In this document: one piece after another, positions 11,704 to 31,100 of the stretch | Layout of the letters: each line of letters starts with the position of its first letter | Position numbering within the stretch: position 1 is the stretch's first letter | NCBI RefSeq assembly: GCF_964204645.1 | Contig: NC_134032.1 | Coordinates: 14,316,275-14,380,274, forward strand | Reading direction: 5' to 3' | Source of the DNA: Tubulanus polymorphus | Taxonomy: Eukaryota; Nemertea; Palaeonemertea; Tubulaniformes; Tubulanidae | DNA length: 64,000 nucleotides | Translations under genes and position numbers: made by a program | Notes under the pieces: model-generated | The model's database searches: none | Told to the model about the DNA's origin: nothing | The model's input: only the letters and a program-made list of their open reading frames with translations

Positions 11704-13007
11704 TGTATCAAAATCTAGATGAATTTTTCATTTAAAAAAGTTAGTTTTAATTAGACTTTTGATTTCTGGTGAACTGAAGAAATTCATCGGTGCCTGATAA
11801 TCCGGACTAAGCCTGTTTTTACTGTATCTGAAATATTTGTGTGCCATTAACGATTTATGAATAACCATTACTACATTTTGTGTAAAAATTCCTGTCAGTG
11901 CTGTCGCCATTTGTGGAATAATGGTTATTTCGCTGAGTATTGATTATTTACCAGGAAGTTTCAGTTGTTTTTTGCGGCAGCGATTTTATTTATTTGTTGC
12001 GGAATCATGTCAATATCGTAGTAGAAAAAAATAGATTTCGAAATGAAACCAATTTTTTGTATAAAAGATATTTTGTAAATAAATGAATGATGAAAATAAA
12101 ATGATATAAATTATTATAATGATGAAATTTTGAGCTACCTTTGTTAATTTGAGGAAGAATTTGCATTTGCAACAATACCAATTTTAGTATGGGGAAAAAA
12201 ATTTCTTTTCAAAATTTCAAAAAAAAAATTTGGAAATGCCAGCCTTGTGAGCTACATAAGATTTTACAAAAAAATTTCTAAGTTTATTTCATTGCGGATC
12301 TAGGACCATTTCCAGAAAAATAAATTCTGTGCGCCCATCTCTGTTCTCACAAACGCCCATGACGCTTGTATCAAAAACATTCGGCTTTGGCCGGGCTAAC
12401 CCGGCGCTCCGCACGACGGAGCTATCCTTTCGACCCGCCTGCACTGTAGAGTAGGTGAGGCCCTGGCAGGCGAGGATGTGAATCTGATTCGCGCGATTAA
12501 GCGGATGTTGAATTGTGGTAGTTAATTACGTCATCGTTGATCGAACACTTACACGGAATCTGCGGCTTAATCCCCGTCAATTCGGTCGCGTATTTCTCGT
12601 CATACTGTGAGTATTTCCAATTCGTTTTTCCTACCGATATTTCTAACGGGTCAGTCTAGAGGGTGCGGGGTCGATTAGTCGCTTGAATCGGATTTAAAAC
12701 TCGTTTTAAACCGGGTTTGAATCGATCTCTATCGCGGACGTAATCGATTTTTCCCCGCCCATGAATCGCCGGCGCTATTTTATACGAGCCCGGCTGAAAT
12801 AGTCACCCCGTTTTCACACAGATTTTGAAGCCTAACCATCTTCTAAACGTTTGAAATCGCATCTCAATCGTCAGTTGATAATTTAGAACTGATGTACTAC
12901 TGTTTAATTTGACAAATTAGCTCAGATAGATCGAGTTCAGGTGGTAGTGCCAGTGGCAAGTGAGTAATTCAGCCATTAATATTATACATACATACACGCA
13001 TCACGCA

Positions 13008-13080
13008 CAGCACTGCAGCAGCAGCAGTACTGATGATGATGATGATGATGCTGCAGCAGGAGATGATGCTGCTGTAGCCA
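13008..13080. repeat. CAG and GAT trinucleotide repeats
   Basis: GCAGCAGCAGCAG is followed by TGATGATGATGATGATGATG and again by GCTGCAGCAGGAG. Simple sequence in non-coding DNA. Confidence 0.8.
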
Positions 13081-13785
13081 CTGCAAACCAATGATGTTTG
13101 TTGTGTATTTTTCACGCATTACTCATTAATGAAATAAATAAGGAGGAATTTTTTTGCTCGTTGTTGGTCGGAGATTAACTCCTGATGATCACTCTCTCAT
13201 CAGTCAGCGCAACAAGATGAAATTATAATTACTGATAAAACAATAATTACTGATCAGTTAATTATCTTTCTCTAGCCTCGAGTGGATTTGAGGGCGAAAG
13301 ATCACGTGATCTTTTTGCTTTTATTGGAGGTACGAGTACTGGAGTAGCGACTTCAAACAAGAAGAAAATTGCCTCATCCATAAAAAAATTTTAATCAAAA
13401 AAATTTTTTTGTGATAGTCTTCATTCCATTGAGGAGTATTAGGGGAGGGGCAAAGTGATTTTGATGTCTGTCTATAGTAATTTCACATAGGTGTAAGTTC
13501 CATGAATTGACCATTTCACCTTGCTGGTGTTTACCGGTGCAGGTTGTGGTTTGCTGATTAGTCATACGTACTGTAAAAGTCTGATGCCATCATCATCCAT
13601 CCCTCTTTGGGACGTTTTACTGTGTATAATCTGACTCAGTGCTGTTGCTGCTGCTGCTGCTGTTAGACCATCCCAGTTGATGGTGATAATTAGAATTCTA
13701 TTGATACCTGCTCTGTCACTCTCAGGATTTTTACGTGTCTTGGTTGGCATTATTTGAAAATAAAAATGGTTTGACCGTGAGTCCA

Positions 13786-13901
13786 GGGGCCAGTTTGCAA
13801 AGTTAAGACCAACTTATTTCTATAGCCATCTAACAACTTAAGACCAGTCTTAAGATTTAAAACCACTTTTGGACTTAAGTCATGACTGTGCAATTAGCCC
13901 C
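13786..13901. mobile_element. MITE of the TTAAGACC family (copy 2)
   Basis: Bounded by GGGGCCAGTTTGC and its partner GCAATTAGCCCC. The core reads TCTATAGCCATCTAACAA and TTAAGACCAGTCTTAAG. Same family as 2691-3117. Confidence 0.7.
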
Positions 13902-13907
13902 AGGGCC

Positions 13908-14014
13908 CAGTTAAAATTTTTGGTGTAATTGCTATGGTAACTTCATATTTCCAATGAGGACAACAATTCAAATTTAACCGTTTTAGGCTTAAACAATTTC
14001 GTGAAACTGGGCCC
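13908..14014. mobile_element. Small inverted-repeat element with GGGCCCAG ends
   Basis: Ends CAGGGCCCAG and CTGGGCCCTG enclose about 90 bp. No coding capacity. It directly follows the TTAAGACC MITE and precedes the satellite derived from that family. Confidence 0.55.
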
Positions 14015-14049
14015 TGGTAAATCCAAAATTTTTTTAGTTAATGATTGTA

Positions 14050-14330
14050 AATAATTTAAATCGGTTCTTAATTTGGTTCTATAGCCAATCTAACAATTCA
14101 AGACCAGTCTAAGCTCATTTTGGTTCTATAACCAATCTAACAACTTAAGACCAGTCTAAGCTCATTTTAGTTCTAAACCAATCTAACAACATAAGACCAG
14201 TCTAAGCTCATTTTAGTTCTCTAACCAATCTAACAACTTAAGACCAGTCTAAACTCAATAGCTTCTTCAATAACCAATCTAGAAAACTCGAGACCAGTCT
14301 AAACTCATTTTGTCTTAGACTGGTCATTAT
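14050..14330. repeat. 47-bp satellite, short array (locus 1)
   Basis: About five copies of a unit containing AACCAATCTAACAACTTAAG followed by ACCAGTCTAAGCTCATTT. The same unit forms a longer array at 49280-50010. It matches the interior of the TTAAGACC MITEs. Confidence 0.8.
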
Positions 14331-14527
14331 TTCTAGAGGAGTCAGTCTAACAGTAAGACCAGGCCTCAGATTTAAGACCACTTTCGACTGTTAGTCCTTG
14401 TTGCGCAGCTTGGTGCTGCACGACAGCTTACAGACAAAATTTACTAATATATTTATCAACCTGAAACAAATATGAATTCTCTCTTTAATCATTGAATTGA
14501 ATTTTTTACAGATAAAAACGTGGGATT

Positions 14528-20359
<5,832 letters not shown>

Positions 20360-20611
20360 CATAATCGTCGCTTAGATACGGTGCAGCTCAACCTTCTCAT
20401 CAACTACAAACAACAATGCTTTCATTTATATTCACATAACCCTGGCAACGCAACACACTGCCTCCCGCCGACTCCGTGACGCCGTCGACGGCAACCAACA
20501 ATAACTACTACAACCCTCGAGAGTAGTCATAGCGACCGTTTCCAGGGTGATGCGATCGACAAAAGGCTTCTCAGTTTTTTACCGATAGCTACGTATATAG
20601 AATGATATCAA

Positions 20612-20616
20612 TCAAT

Positions 20617-20690
<74 letters not shown>
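20612..20690. repeat. (TA)n microsatellite
   Basis: Nearly pure alternating TA of about 75 bp within the presumed 14-3-3 3' UTR. Confidence 0.9.
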
Positions 20691-20694
<4 letters not shown>

Positions 20695-21741
20695 TAATGA
20701 ATGTATATGTTAATATATGCCCATGTACTATCATAATTGATTAGTATTATGATATTACTTATAATTATTATGATGTGAGACTTGATTAAGTCATGTTTAG
20801 TCTCTCCCTCTCTCTTCTCTCTCTCTATATTCTTTTGTATGTGTTATATATGTGTGTGTGAAGTAGAAGGTATCACTTTCTTCATCTTTGATCCGATGAT
20901 AGTGTTAGAAACTAATTTTAAAATATGTTCAACTCGGCGTTGTTTTAGGCGGGGATAATTTTGTTGCGTTATCGGCATCTAGGAAACGAATTTGTAGTCA
21001 AATCACGCGACAAAGTTCTTTACGGTTTTGGATATTTCAGAGTTTGGTCGGTATTTTCTAATTTCCGTAAATTTGTCTAAATCGCAACGGTATAAAAATT
21101 TTGTGGGTTTTTGCCGCGGAAAAAGTTGATAACTCCCTCTCAGTTTTATTATCGTTTACTGATTGTAAAGCTTGTCTCGGTACTAACTTGGCAACGTTGA
21201 TTTTTTGCCTAGATTTCGTTGTATCCCTTCGGAAATATTCGTGTGCGGTTTTATTTTAAAGAATCGCCGTAGCAATAGAGAAAATATTATATCACGATAA
21301 TATGAAAAGAGCACGAGCTTCATTGTAAATTCATTTTATTGCGGTTCGCATTTTGAAAAAAGTCCGTTTCCGATTTTCTTAATAATGTTGCAGGGAATCA
21401 ATTTTAAAAAAAGCAATGTCAATTCCCGTGTAGTTAGAAAATCGTCAAAGTTCTGACGAAAGTGGTTTTTTCTTTCTTTCTGTTGAAAATCTGAAATTTG
21501 CTTTCATCGTTGTTTTGGGGCGAGAATTAACCCCTTCATACTCGCTACAAAAATGTCTCGTAATTTGTTTCACAGTAGTTGATTATCTGTGTCATATATA
21601 TATGGATATATAGTATGAAGCATGTTTAGATTAACCCCTTCGCCTATTCTGCCTAGTAATAGTACATCTGCCCTACCCCTAATAGTTTCTCCGAATCGTT
21701 GATAAGATCTAGCACCCGTCGCTTGCTTGTTGCATCGCCCA

Positions 21742-21870
21742 GGGGCCAGTCGCCCAAAAGTTGGTAAGAGTTAACCAGTGGATAGTTGACGTAGTGACAA
21801 TTTCAAGTTCATTTTTACTATGGTATCCATCCGCCGGTTATTTTTAACCAAACTTCGAGCAACTGGGCCA
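21742..21870. mobile_element. Palindromic MITE, GGGGCCAGTTGCTC family (diverged copy)
   Basis: GGGGCCAGTCGCCCAAAAG at the left and CGAGCAACTGGGCC at the right. GTTAACCAGTGGATAG is shared with the copies at 30766-30894, 33305-33423 and 52308-52427. Confidence 0.65.
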
Positions 21871-22100
21871 AGAAGTTCATTATCGCGAATTATCGTAAAA
21901 ACCGTAGTCGTCGTAGAATTAGATACAAATTAGATAATAACTTAATATCTGAAAGATGGCCGCCATAATAATAGGCGCCATCTAGTGTTGTATTTTGAAG
22001 CCAGGTCGTCTCATCATCCATACATCATTTCATCTTGAAAATAAATATGAATATATATATAAATATATATATTATAATATGTGATATATATATTTATTAT

Positions 22101-24000
22101 TATTATTGATGATAATATTCATTGTTGATTTTCGATTGTTTCGTCGATGTCGTTTGATCGCGTGGAAAACCCACGCGAGATTTCGATTCGCGAAACGATA
22201 TCGAAATATCGTCGCCATTTAAAAAAACATCGTCATCGTCATCTCATTACGTCAGCTGCATCATCCTCATTATCATCATCATATTATTATTATCATTGTT
22301 ATTATTATAATAATTATTATCATTGCTGGAATTTGTTTTTAGATGTTATTCACCTCATCAAACGAGCACACGTGTTAATTAACTAATTAATTAACCAATT
22401 GCTAATTATAATTAGAAATATGAGTATTTTGATCATAGTGTGTCCCACCCGCTCGCCCCGCGCTGCCTTCATCCCTCACCCCATACAAAGCTTAAATCGC
22501 TCGCTCATTCTCAGTGTCTAAATTTTTTTTTCGAAAATTATCTCTTGTGACTTTCGTGTTGAAATTAGAATTTTGGCCGCGCCCGTCGCAAGTCGTCCTA
22601 CCCCGAGAGGGGCGCGCTCAGAGAATTCGAAGAAAAAAAAACGGGAAAACTCTTTCAGTTAATTGACGTCGGTGCCGTCTGGCGTGCCTCGGCCTAGCAT
22701 CAAATCTCGCATTATTTCACTCACACAATGTTAGCAGTTCGAAAATGGTCGTCAGTGTCGATGTTAGTTGCCACGGTGACTCGCATTATTCGACAGTTCT
22801 CGAAAAATCGGCGGGCAATTTCTCGAATAGTCGTTAGGTCGGATTTTTGTTCGAAGCAAAAACGTACGGATGAAATTATCAATTGTCGTCATAGCAACCG
22901 TTGTAAGAGTTATATCTAGTTTGAAAAAAAAGTTGTCTCATAGTAGTTCGCTCGTCAGCCACCAGGTGGTGTCTCGGTTCGGTTAGATATTTGTGCGATA
23001 AATCTAAAAAGATGATAATAATTTGTGCACTTTGTGTTTTAATCATTGGTCGGCGCTTTAAACCAAAATAAGCGAAAAATAGACAAACATCGGTCGTTCA
23101 AGGGGGAGCTTGTGGCTCCCTCTGTCATCATATCGTGAGCTGTACGTTAATCTTTAAAAAATGTTTCTTTTTCGAAAAGTCATCTGGTTGTTCAACGATC
23201 GATATATTAAGTGTCTCGATAGTTTTCGAAGAATTAAGAAATGTTTGAAGTCGATGATGGTTCATTTCAAGGTCTAATAATTTGGTAACCATTTTCATCG
23301 ATATACATGTCATTTTACGCCCTCCGTTTAGAGAGACTCTGATGTTATAATCGCGTCGTATCTCGTTCGGCTTCTTATTTTTTCGGGTGATCTGAAAAAA
23401 GAAATATGAATTCTAAGATCGAAATTTATATTCCCTTGAACTCTAAACGAGCGTCATATTCTAAACTCATCAAAATTCGATGTTACGATTTTGTCCCATA
23501 CGGGCGGAAATATTTTCGGTAATTGATGCTTCTCTACGATTGTTAAATGTTTACAATTATTAGTGAAAGGTTCATCAGTTTTGGAAATCGAGGTTGAAGA
23601 ATTTTTTTAGGAAGGATTTTTGATCGCGAAAATATTGTGTTTTTTTTTTTGGGATTGTTATTTATGGTTTGAAAAATGAATAAAAAGATTCGACATCAAG
23701 ACAGAGGTCTGACCACCGACTGCAATGTTTACCATTTAGCCACCGCAGTAACAGTAATCGGTCGCGTACCGGTATTATCATAAATATCTCCGATAAAAAA
23801 AAAACGAAACAAAAAAAATTGATTTCTTTTCGTGCATGTTTTTATTTTATAAATCGCCATGTCACAAAAATTTAAGAAAGATTATTAAAAGCTGACATTG
23901 TGTTAAAACGTAAAAAAAGATGTTTTATTTTTTTTTGTGTCTGTTGGTAGTATTTTCGAGGATGAGAAGATAAGTCATTCGATCCACTCCCTCGAAGAAT
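22101..24000. other. Intergenic region, no gene recognised
   Basis: AT-rich with trinucleotide-like TTA/ATC stretches (22257-22325) and a moderately GC-richer patch (22440-22700). Small frames are present, but none has a recognisable domain or codon pattern. Confidence 0.5.
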
Positions 24001-24004
24001 AACC

Positions 24005-24760
24005 CGTAAGATCATCATCCGGTTTTCAGACTGAAGGTGTCTAGAGCCATATTGTCCCTGCTGTGGGTTAACCCATAAGATCACAGGATTTCGGACTAAA
24101 GTATCTATACTATTCCACCGTTCCTGGTGGTAAGATCACCAAGTTTTCAGACTGAAGAAGATATTATCATATTGTCCCTGCTGTGGGTTACCCATGGCAT
24201 AAGACAGAGGATTTCGGACTAAAGTATCTATACTGTTCCACCGTTCCTGGTGGTAAGATCACCAAGTTTTCAGACTGAAGAAGATATTATCATATTGTCC
24301 CTGCTGTGGGTTACCCATGGCATAAGACAGAGGATTTCGGACTGCAGTATCTATAGCCACTGTTCCCGGTGGTAAGATCACCAAGTTTTCAGACTGAAGA
24401 AGATATTATCATATTGTCCCTGTTGTGGGTTACCCATGGCATAAGACAGAGGATTTCGGACTGAAGTATCTATATTGTTCCACCGTTCCTGGTGGTAAGA
24501 TCACCAAGTTTTCAGACTGAAGAAGATATTATCATATTGTCCCTGCTGTGGGTTACCCATGGCATAAGACAGAGGATTTCGGACTGAAGTATCTATATTG
24601 TTCCACCGTTCCTGGTGGTAAGATCACCAAGTTTTCAGACTGAAGAAGATATTATGATATTGTCCCTGCTGTGGGTTACCCATGGCATAAGACAGAGGAT
24701 TTCGGACTACGGTATCTGTAGCCACTGTTCCCGGTGGTAAGATCATTCAGTTCACAAACT
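24005..24760. repeat. 123-bp tandem repeat upstream of MRTO4
   Basis: About six units of 119-123 bp. Each contains AAGATCACCAAGTTTTCAGA, CATATTGTCCCTGCTGTGGG and GGATTTCGGACT. Two units are 4 bp shorter (CTATAGCCACTGTTCCCGG variant). It ends about 370 bp before the MRTO4 start codon. Confidence 0.85.
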
Positions 24761-25129
24761 AGAGTATTTTGAGCTGTAGCTTATAAATAAGATCCTCTGG
24801 ATTAGTGACGTATGGATCACAACAGGAACAGCGGCCTTGTAATGAATACAACCAGTATCAATGACCAATATTATAAAATAAAAACCTTTTTTTGTTATAC
24901 AGGGATACTGGAGTCGGTCACTAATACTGGTTTTATTGATTCACTATCAATTGTGACAAGTCCCTATGGTATGGATTCGAACCTGGGGCACCCGATTGGA
25001 TTAGATGAATTGAACTTCCGGCTGGTGCTGCCACCTATGCACGTTTCGATTTACAACCGTCTTAGGAAACTCGGTGACGACAAAACTCACTATTCTGCGC
25101 GCTCCGCGATTCAGAGCTCCACAACAACC

Positions 25130-28100
25130 ATGCCTAAGTCGAAACGTGACAAGAAAAGTGAGTTTAAAGTTGATTTTCTCGATTAAAAGCGCCCGATCGA
25201 ACGGTTTAATAAGACGATTGTATTGTATTTTTATAGTCTCTCTCACTGAAACCTCGAAGAAAGGTTTAGAATTAAAGAACAAACTCGTACAAGACGTGAG
25301 TAACTTTCAATTCAATCAAATATTTTATTGACAAGTTTGTTTTTATGGGATTCATGAAGAAAGCGGTTATTTTAGTTAAGCGATATGATTTTGTATTTTG
25401 TCGACATCTGTCGATAGTAAGATATACTATATGATCTACAAGAAAATTAGGACCGACTACACTTTGACACAGAACAGACCCACTACTTACTAGCTCTATG
25501 ACTATATGGTTATGTACACCATGGCACAAGCGCCACGCAGAAAAGTAACCTAAACTGCAGTTAGACCATATTCTCATATACTTCTATTTTCTTGCTGAAA
25601 ATATATAGATTTCAGGGTTTATTGTCAGGTAGGGTGGAATTATAGGAATCCGCAAAATAGTCAAAAACACGCAGTCATTACAACAAACTAACAAATTCTT
25701 TTTACAACGTTGGGAGATAAGGATTTTAATAAGATTTTAGGATAAAAGAGTAGAGTTAAGGATAAGGGTGGGTTAATGATATAAGGGAATGATATGTAGG
25801 CGCTTTGTAGAGCTGCCTTCCTCTATGGTTTCACCGTAATTCTATATCTTGTTAATTCACACACGTGGGGCGTTTCTGGCCAGTAAGAAGTTTTCCAGTG
25901 TCATAGGCAACATCGGGAATCCGTAACTGTAGACGACGTATTTACGGATGATATCCTGAACTTGTGCGCGCGACGTTTCCAGTAAGGTATCGATATCTCG
26001 ACCTGTCATAAACGCTGGTATCGCGTCGCCCATTTTACGAATCGCTGCGTCCTGTTCGCTGATGCATGATTGGGCCGGTTTCAGAGCTAGATGCATCAGA
26101 AGTGCGCCCTCATCGACTGTGTGTGAAACCACCGTTATCTTATCAGCTTTCAAGCGTAGCAGTTCATCTATGTCGATTAGGACGCATGGAATGAATGGAC
26201 TGTCATCAGTGAGCAAGGTTTGGATTTCATGTCGTATGCTGAAATACTCTTTATCCGTAATTGAAGTCAGGAACACTCGTCCCCGCGCGTTAGCCAACTT
26301 AAAGAGCGATATTTCCAAACATTCCGCCGGTTCGTCCAGGTAAAAGAGAACGTGTAAAAAAATGATCAAATCGTAGAAGTCGTTCGGTAAGAAAGAAGGC
26401 GCCTCCTCGCTAGTGAATTTACGTTTATAGATCACGAACTGGAAGTCGTACTTACTGGCGAGTGTATTCATTCGAGTCTTCAGCTCCAGCGACATGACTT
26501 CGTTCGGTTCAACGCAGTCCACGCATTCGAAACTCACTTCATCGCCGAGTTCAGTCAACGCGTCTTCTAACAAATATCCGTGGGCTGGACCGACTGACAG
26601 TACCCTCAATCCTCTCCGCCTGTCGTCTGCTGCCCTCAGTTCGCCGTTAACAGTCTGGCAGACGGCGCGAACAGCTTCGCACAATCTTTTTGGTCCGAAA
26701 TTATTTTCGCTGTGATTGAGACGAAATGTCCGGAAAGCATCGCTGTATGTTAGATCGTTCATCTTCGCGCCCCGAGTGTCGTCTGCCAATGAGAAAAACT
26801 GTTATATATATACCAGTATTATAAACTTTGTTCTCAGTGCCTCATCGATTATGCAATCAAAGTACTTATTCATCGACGTATTTTAAGATAAATTTTTTTG
26901 AAATTTTTTTTGTCTGTGTCTGTGAAAAAGTAATTGCAATGTGCGTGATTTTTTTTTTACATGACCCGAATCAGGCACCATAGTTTAAGATAAATTTTTA
27001 TTTGTCTGTGTCTGTAAAAAAGTAATTGCAATGTGCGTGATTTTTTTTCTACATGACCCGAATCAGCCACCATAGGATTCCTCTATTTCCACTGCACACT
27101 GGTCGATCCTCACTTGCCACAAGTAGAATCCTCGTATTGCACAGTAATTAATATCCTACTGCACACCAGCGACACCTGGTGGATCCTCACTTGCCACAAT
27201 TAGAATCCTTGTATTGCACAGTTAGTTAATATCCTACTGCATGCCAGCGACACCTGGTGGATCCTCATTTGCCACAAGTAGAATCCTCGCATTGCACAGT
27301 AATCAATATCCTACTGCACACCAGCGACACCTGGTGGATCCTAACTTGCCTCAAGTAGAATCCTCGCATTACACAGTAATTAATATCCTACTACACACCA
27401 GCGACACCTGGTGGATCCTAACTTGCCTCAAGTAGAATCCTCGCATTACACAGTAATCAATATCCTACTGCACACCAGCGACACCTGGTGGATCCTAACT
27501 TGCCTCAAGTAGAATCCTCGCATTACACAGTAATCAATATCCTACTGCACACCAGCGACACCTGGTGGATCCTCATTTGCCACAAGTAGAATCTTCGCAT
27601 TGCACAGTAATCAATATCCTACTGCACAATAGCGACACCTGGTGGATCCTAACTTGCCTCAAGTAGAATCCTCGCATTACACATTAATTCATATCCTACT
27701 GCACACCAGCGACACCTGGTGGATCCTAACTTGCCTCAAGTAGAATCCTCGCATTACACAGTAATTAATATCCTACTGCACACCAGCGACACCTGGTGGA
27801 TCCTAACTTGCCTCAAGTAGAATCCTCGCATTACACAGTAATTAATATCCTACTGCACACCAGCGACACCTGGTGGATCCTAACTTGCCTCAAGCAGAAT
27901 CCTCGCATTACACAGTAATTAATATCCTACTGCACACCAGCGACACCTGGTGGATCCTAACTTGCCTCAAGTAGAATCCTCGCATTGCACAGTAATTAAT
28001 ATCATACTGAACACCAGGGACACCTGGTGGATCCTCTATTGCCACATGTGGAATTCTCCATTGCTGTACTATACTCGGCTTGTTTTTCGATTTTCAGATC

Positions 28101-31100
28101 AGAAATGCAGTCGACAATTACCCGAGAATCTTTGTATTCTCGGTCCACAATATGAGAAATGATAAACTGAAAATAGTTCGTACGGAATGGAAACATAGCA
28201 GGTTAGATATTCATAACCCTGAAATAATTAAATCGTTCAGTTTATCTTAGAATGTTTAACTTGGGACCCAGTTTCACAGTTGTGAGTTAGAATTAACTCT
28301 GAACTCAGGATCCAGTTTCACAGTTGTGAGTTAGAATTAACTCTGAACTCAGGACCCAGTTTCACAGTTGTGAGTTAGAATTAACTTTGAACTCATGACC
28401 CAGTTTCACAGTTGCGAGTTAGAATTAACTCTAAACTCAGGACCCAGTTTCACAGTTGTGAGTTAGAATTAACTCTGAACTCAGGACCCAGTTTCACAGT
28501 TGTGGGTTAGAATTAATTCTGAACCCAGGATCCAGTTCTATAGTTGTGAGTTAGAGTTAACTCTGAACTCAGGACCCAGTTTCACAGTTGTGAGTTAGAA
28601 TTAACTCTGAACTCAGGACCCAGTTTCACAGTTGTGAGTTAGAATTAATTCAGGACTCAGTTTCACAGTTGTGAGTTAGAATTAACTTTGAACTCATGAC
28701 CCAGTTTCACAGTTGCGAGTTAGAATTAACTCTAAACTCAGGACCCAGTTTCACAGTTGTGAGTTAGAATTAATTCAGGACTCTGTTTCACAGTTGTGAG
28801 TTAGAATTAACTTTGAACTCATGACCCAGTTTCACAGTTGCGAGTTAGAATTAACTCTAAACTCAGGACCCAGTTTCACAGTTGTGAGTTAGAATTAACT
28901 CTGAACTCAGGACCCAGTTTCACAGTTGTGAGTTAGAATTAACTCTGAACTCAGGATCCAGTTTCACAGTTGTGAGTTAGAATTAACTCTGAACTCAGGA
29001 CCCAGTTTCACAGTTGTGAGTTAGAATTAATTCTGAACTCAGGACCCAGTTTCACAGTTGTGAGTTAGAATTAACTCTGAACTCAGGACCCAGTTTCACA
29101 GTTGTGGGTTAGAATTAACTTTGAACTCAGGACCCAGTTTCACAGTTGTGAGTTAGAATTAACTCTGAACTCAGGATCCAGTTCCGCAATTACAGAAAAT
29201 TTTGCTTGTATACTATTTGAAGATAATTTCATATGGTTTTTATTTCATTTTTAGATTTTTTTTCGGTAAGAATAAAGTAATGGCGGTCGCATTGGGGCGC
29301 GGTAAAGAGGATGAATACAGAGACAACTTACACAATCTCAGTAAAGTCCTACGCGGCGAAAAAGGTCTCCTTTTCACAAACGAAACAAAAGAAAAGGTTT
29401 TAAAGTGAGTTTTCTAAATCTCGTTAAAAAACTTGTTTGGATGAACCGGAACCGAATTTCCAATTATGTACTTCGATTTAAAAATATTCTGTTAACTCGA
29501 CCGCCGATCACACAACTATATCTGTACTTCGATTTCCGATTTCAAAATCAAACCCCCTGTTTCGCTCCCGGCAGGTGTGGTGGGTCTGTAAGGGACACTC
29601 AATCAGAAAATCAAACAAAATTTACCAACCAAATTAATAGATAACGGGGACAATCCCTATTTTAAGATCAAAAAAGAAAAAAACTTGTGTTCAAAAGTAT
29701 AGTAAATCTTTAAACATTTTTACGAATGGAAGAATAGATTTAGACAGGGGCAATATCTGAGGGTCTTAGTCGTAAATATTTTTAGTAAAATTGTAAAAAA
29801 AAAAATGGCGGTTCTTTGACTGTAGTAAAAAGTTTCAATGAGATTTCATAATGATTTTTATGCGTTTATGTAGGTATTTCGACGACTATAGGGTATCGGA
29901 CTACGCCCGCGGAGGTATGGAGGCAACGCAGACCATTATCATAGAGGCCGGCCCGTTAAACCAGTTCTCACATTCGATGGAAATCCAATTACGACAATTA
30001 GGCTTACCGACGTGTTTAAAAAGAGGTTCGTTGTTTGTTTTTTTTCTTAGGTGCCGGTTTTAAACGTTTCGAATTAAAAAAGAGAAACAAAAGTCCGTAA
30101 AGTTTCCATTCAGCTATGAATTTATTTGTGCGACGTTTTGACTAGCACAGTTCTATGATGTAATACCGCTGGTTTGCTTCAACTCAATTTACTTAAATTG
30201 TCTCTTTGTTCTTGATTGCTTGTTGTATATATACCCCGTATTTTGTTTCATTCAGTATTCCTGAAGATGACTTTAAGAATATAGTCAAAACGTCGCATGA
30301 ATAAATTCATAGCTGAAAGGAAACTTTTCGAAGTTTATCTTTCAATTCATTAGTGTGGGATTCTCTATATATCGTCACAACACGGACAAAGGGATCATTC
30401 ATTTATTACGTACGCATAAAATTAGAATTTGCCAACTCCCCCTCTGTACGCAAAATCGGCCATTTTTTCCTATACATTAAGTATTACAGTACGCAATTGC
30501 ACTGACCCCTCCCTCTCCCCTTCCCCTAATGCGTACGTAATAAATGAATGACCCCAAAGTGTTTCATCAATTGGTTATAATGAGATTTAAATTTTCAACA
30601 ATTTTTGTGTCGCTCATTTTCAGGTGTGATCACGTTATCAACGGAATACACAGTTTGCACGAGGGGTCAGACATTAACCCCTGAACAAGCTCGAATACTA
30701 GTAAGTAGTAACTAGTAACATCCTCGTTCACTTTGTGTTTCTAACTCACATCAGATATCACATCAGGGGCCAGTTGCTCAAAAGTTTGTTAAAGATAACC
30801 AGTGGATAGATACCATAGTAACAATGAACTTTTGATTGTCACTATGTCAACTATCCACTGGTTAACTCTAACCAACCTTTGAGCAACTGGCCCCAGATTG
30901 TTAAGTCCAATTTTTGAGGAGCCGTGTGGACGAGTGCTTAGAGCGTTTGACTCAGGGAAACCAGGTCGTGCTTTCGAACCCCGTACATTACCGTAGTGTC
31001 CTCGGGCGAGACACTTATCCTCATCGTCTCTCTCCACCCAGGAGTAAATGCATACCTGGCCTGATAGATGACTCCTGAGCGCTTGTTAGCCACACGGTGT

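Larger units (their letters stand above)
10208..14527. other. Intergenic region and 14-3-3 5' leader, with several repeats
   Basis: No protein gene was recognised. It holds RNGTT 3' flank, a MITE relic (11596-11703), a CpG-richer stretch near 12370-12620 that may include the 14-3-3 promoter, a short CAG/GAT repeat (13008-13080), two small inverted-repeat elements (13786-14014) and a short 47-bp satellite array (14050-14330). A candidate 5' UTR donor (GTGAGT) lies at 12607 and a candidate acceptor (TTTTTTACAG) ends near 14510, just before the start codon, suggesting a spliced leader exon. Confidence 0.5.
20360..22100 (+). other. Probable 3' UTR of the 14-3-3 gene
   Basis: AT-rich, non-coding, with a long (TA)n tract at 20617-20690 and several AATAAA-like signals (for example near 22038). 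14-3-3 genes usually have long 3' UTRs; the true end cannot be fixed from sequence alone. A MITE lies at 21742-21870. Confidence 0.45.

Noticed and set aside
22147-22386. 79-aa frame with Ser/Tyr runs
   Set aside because: Low-complexity ATT/ATC repeats; no start context or homology recognised.
24812-25186. 124-aa frame starting MDHNRNSGLV
   Set aside because: It only overlaps MRTO4 exon 1 at its 3' end in another frame or by extension, and the upstream part lacks any domain. The true start is ATGCCTAAGTCG at 25130.
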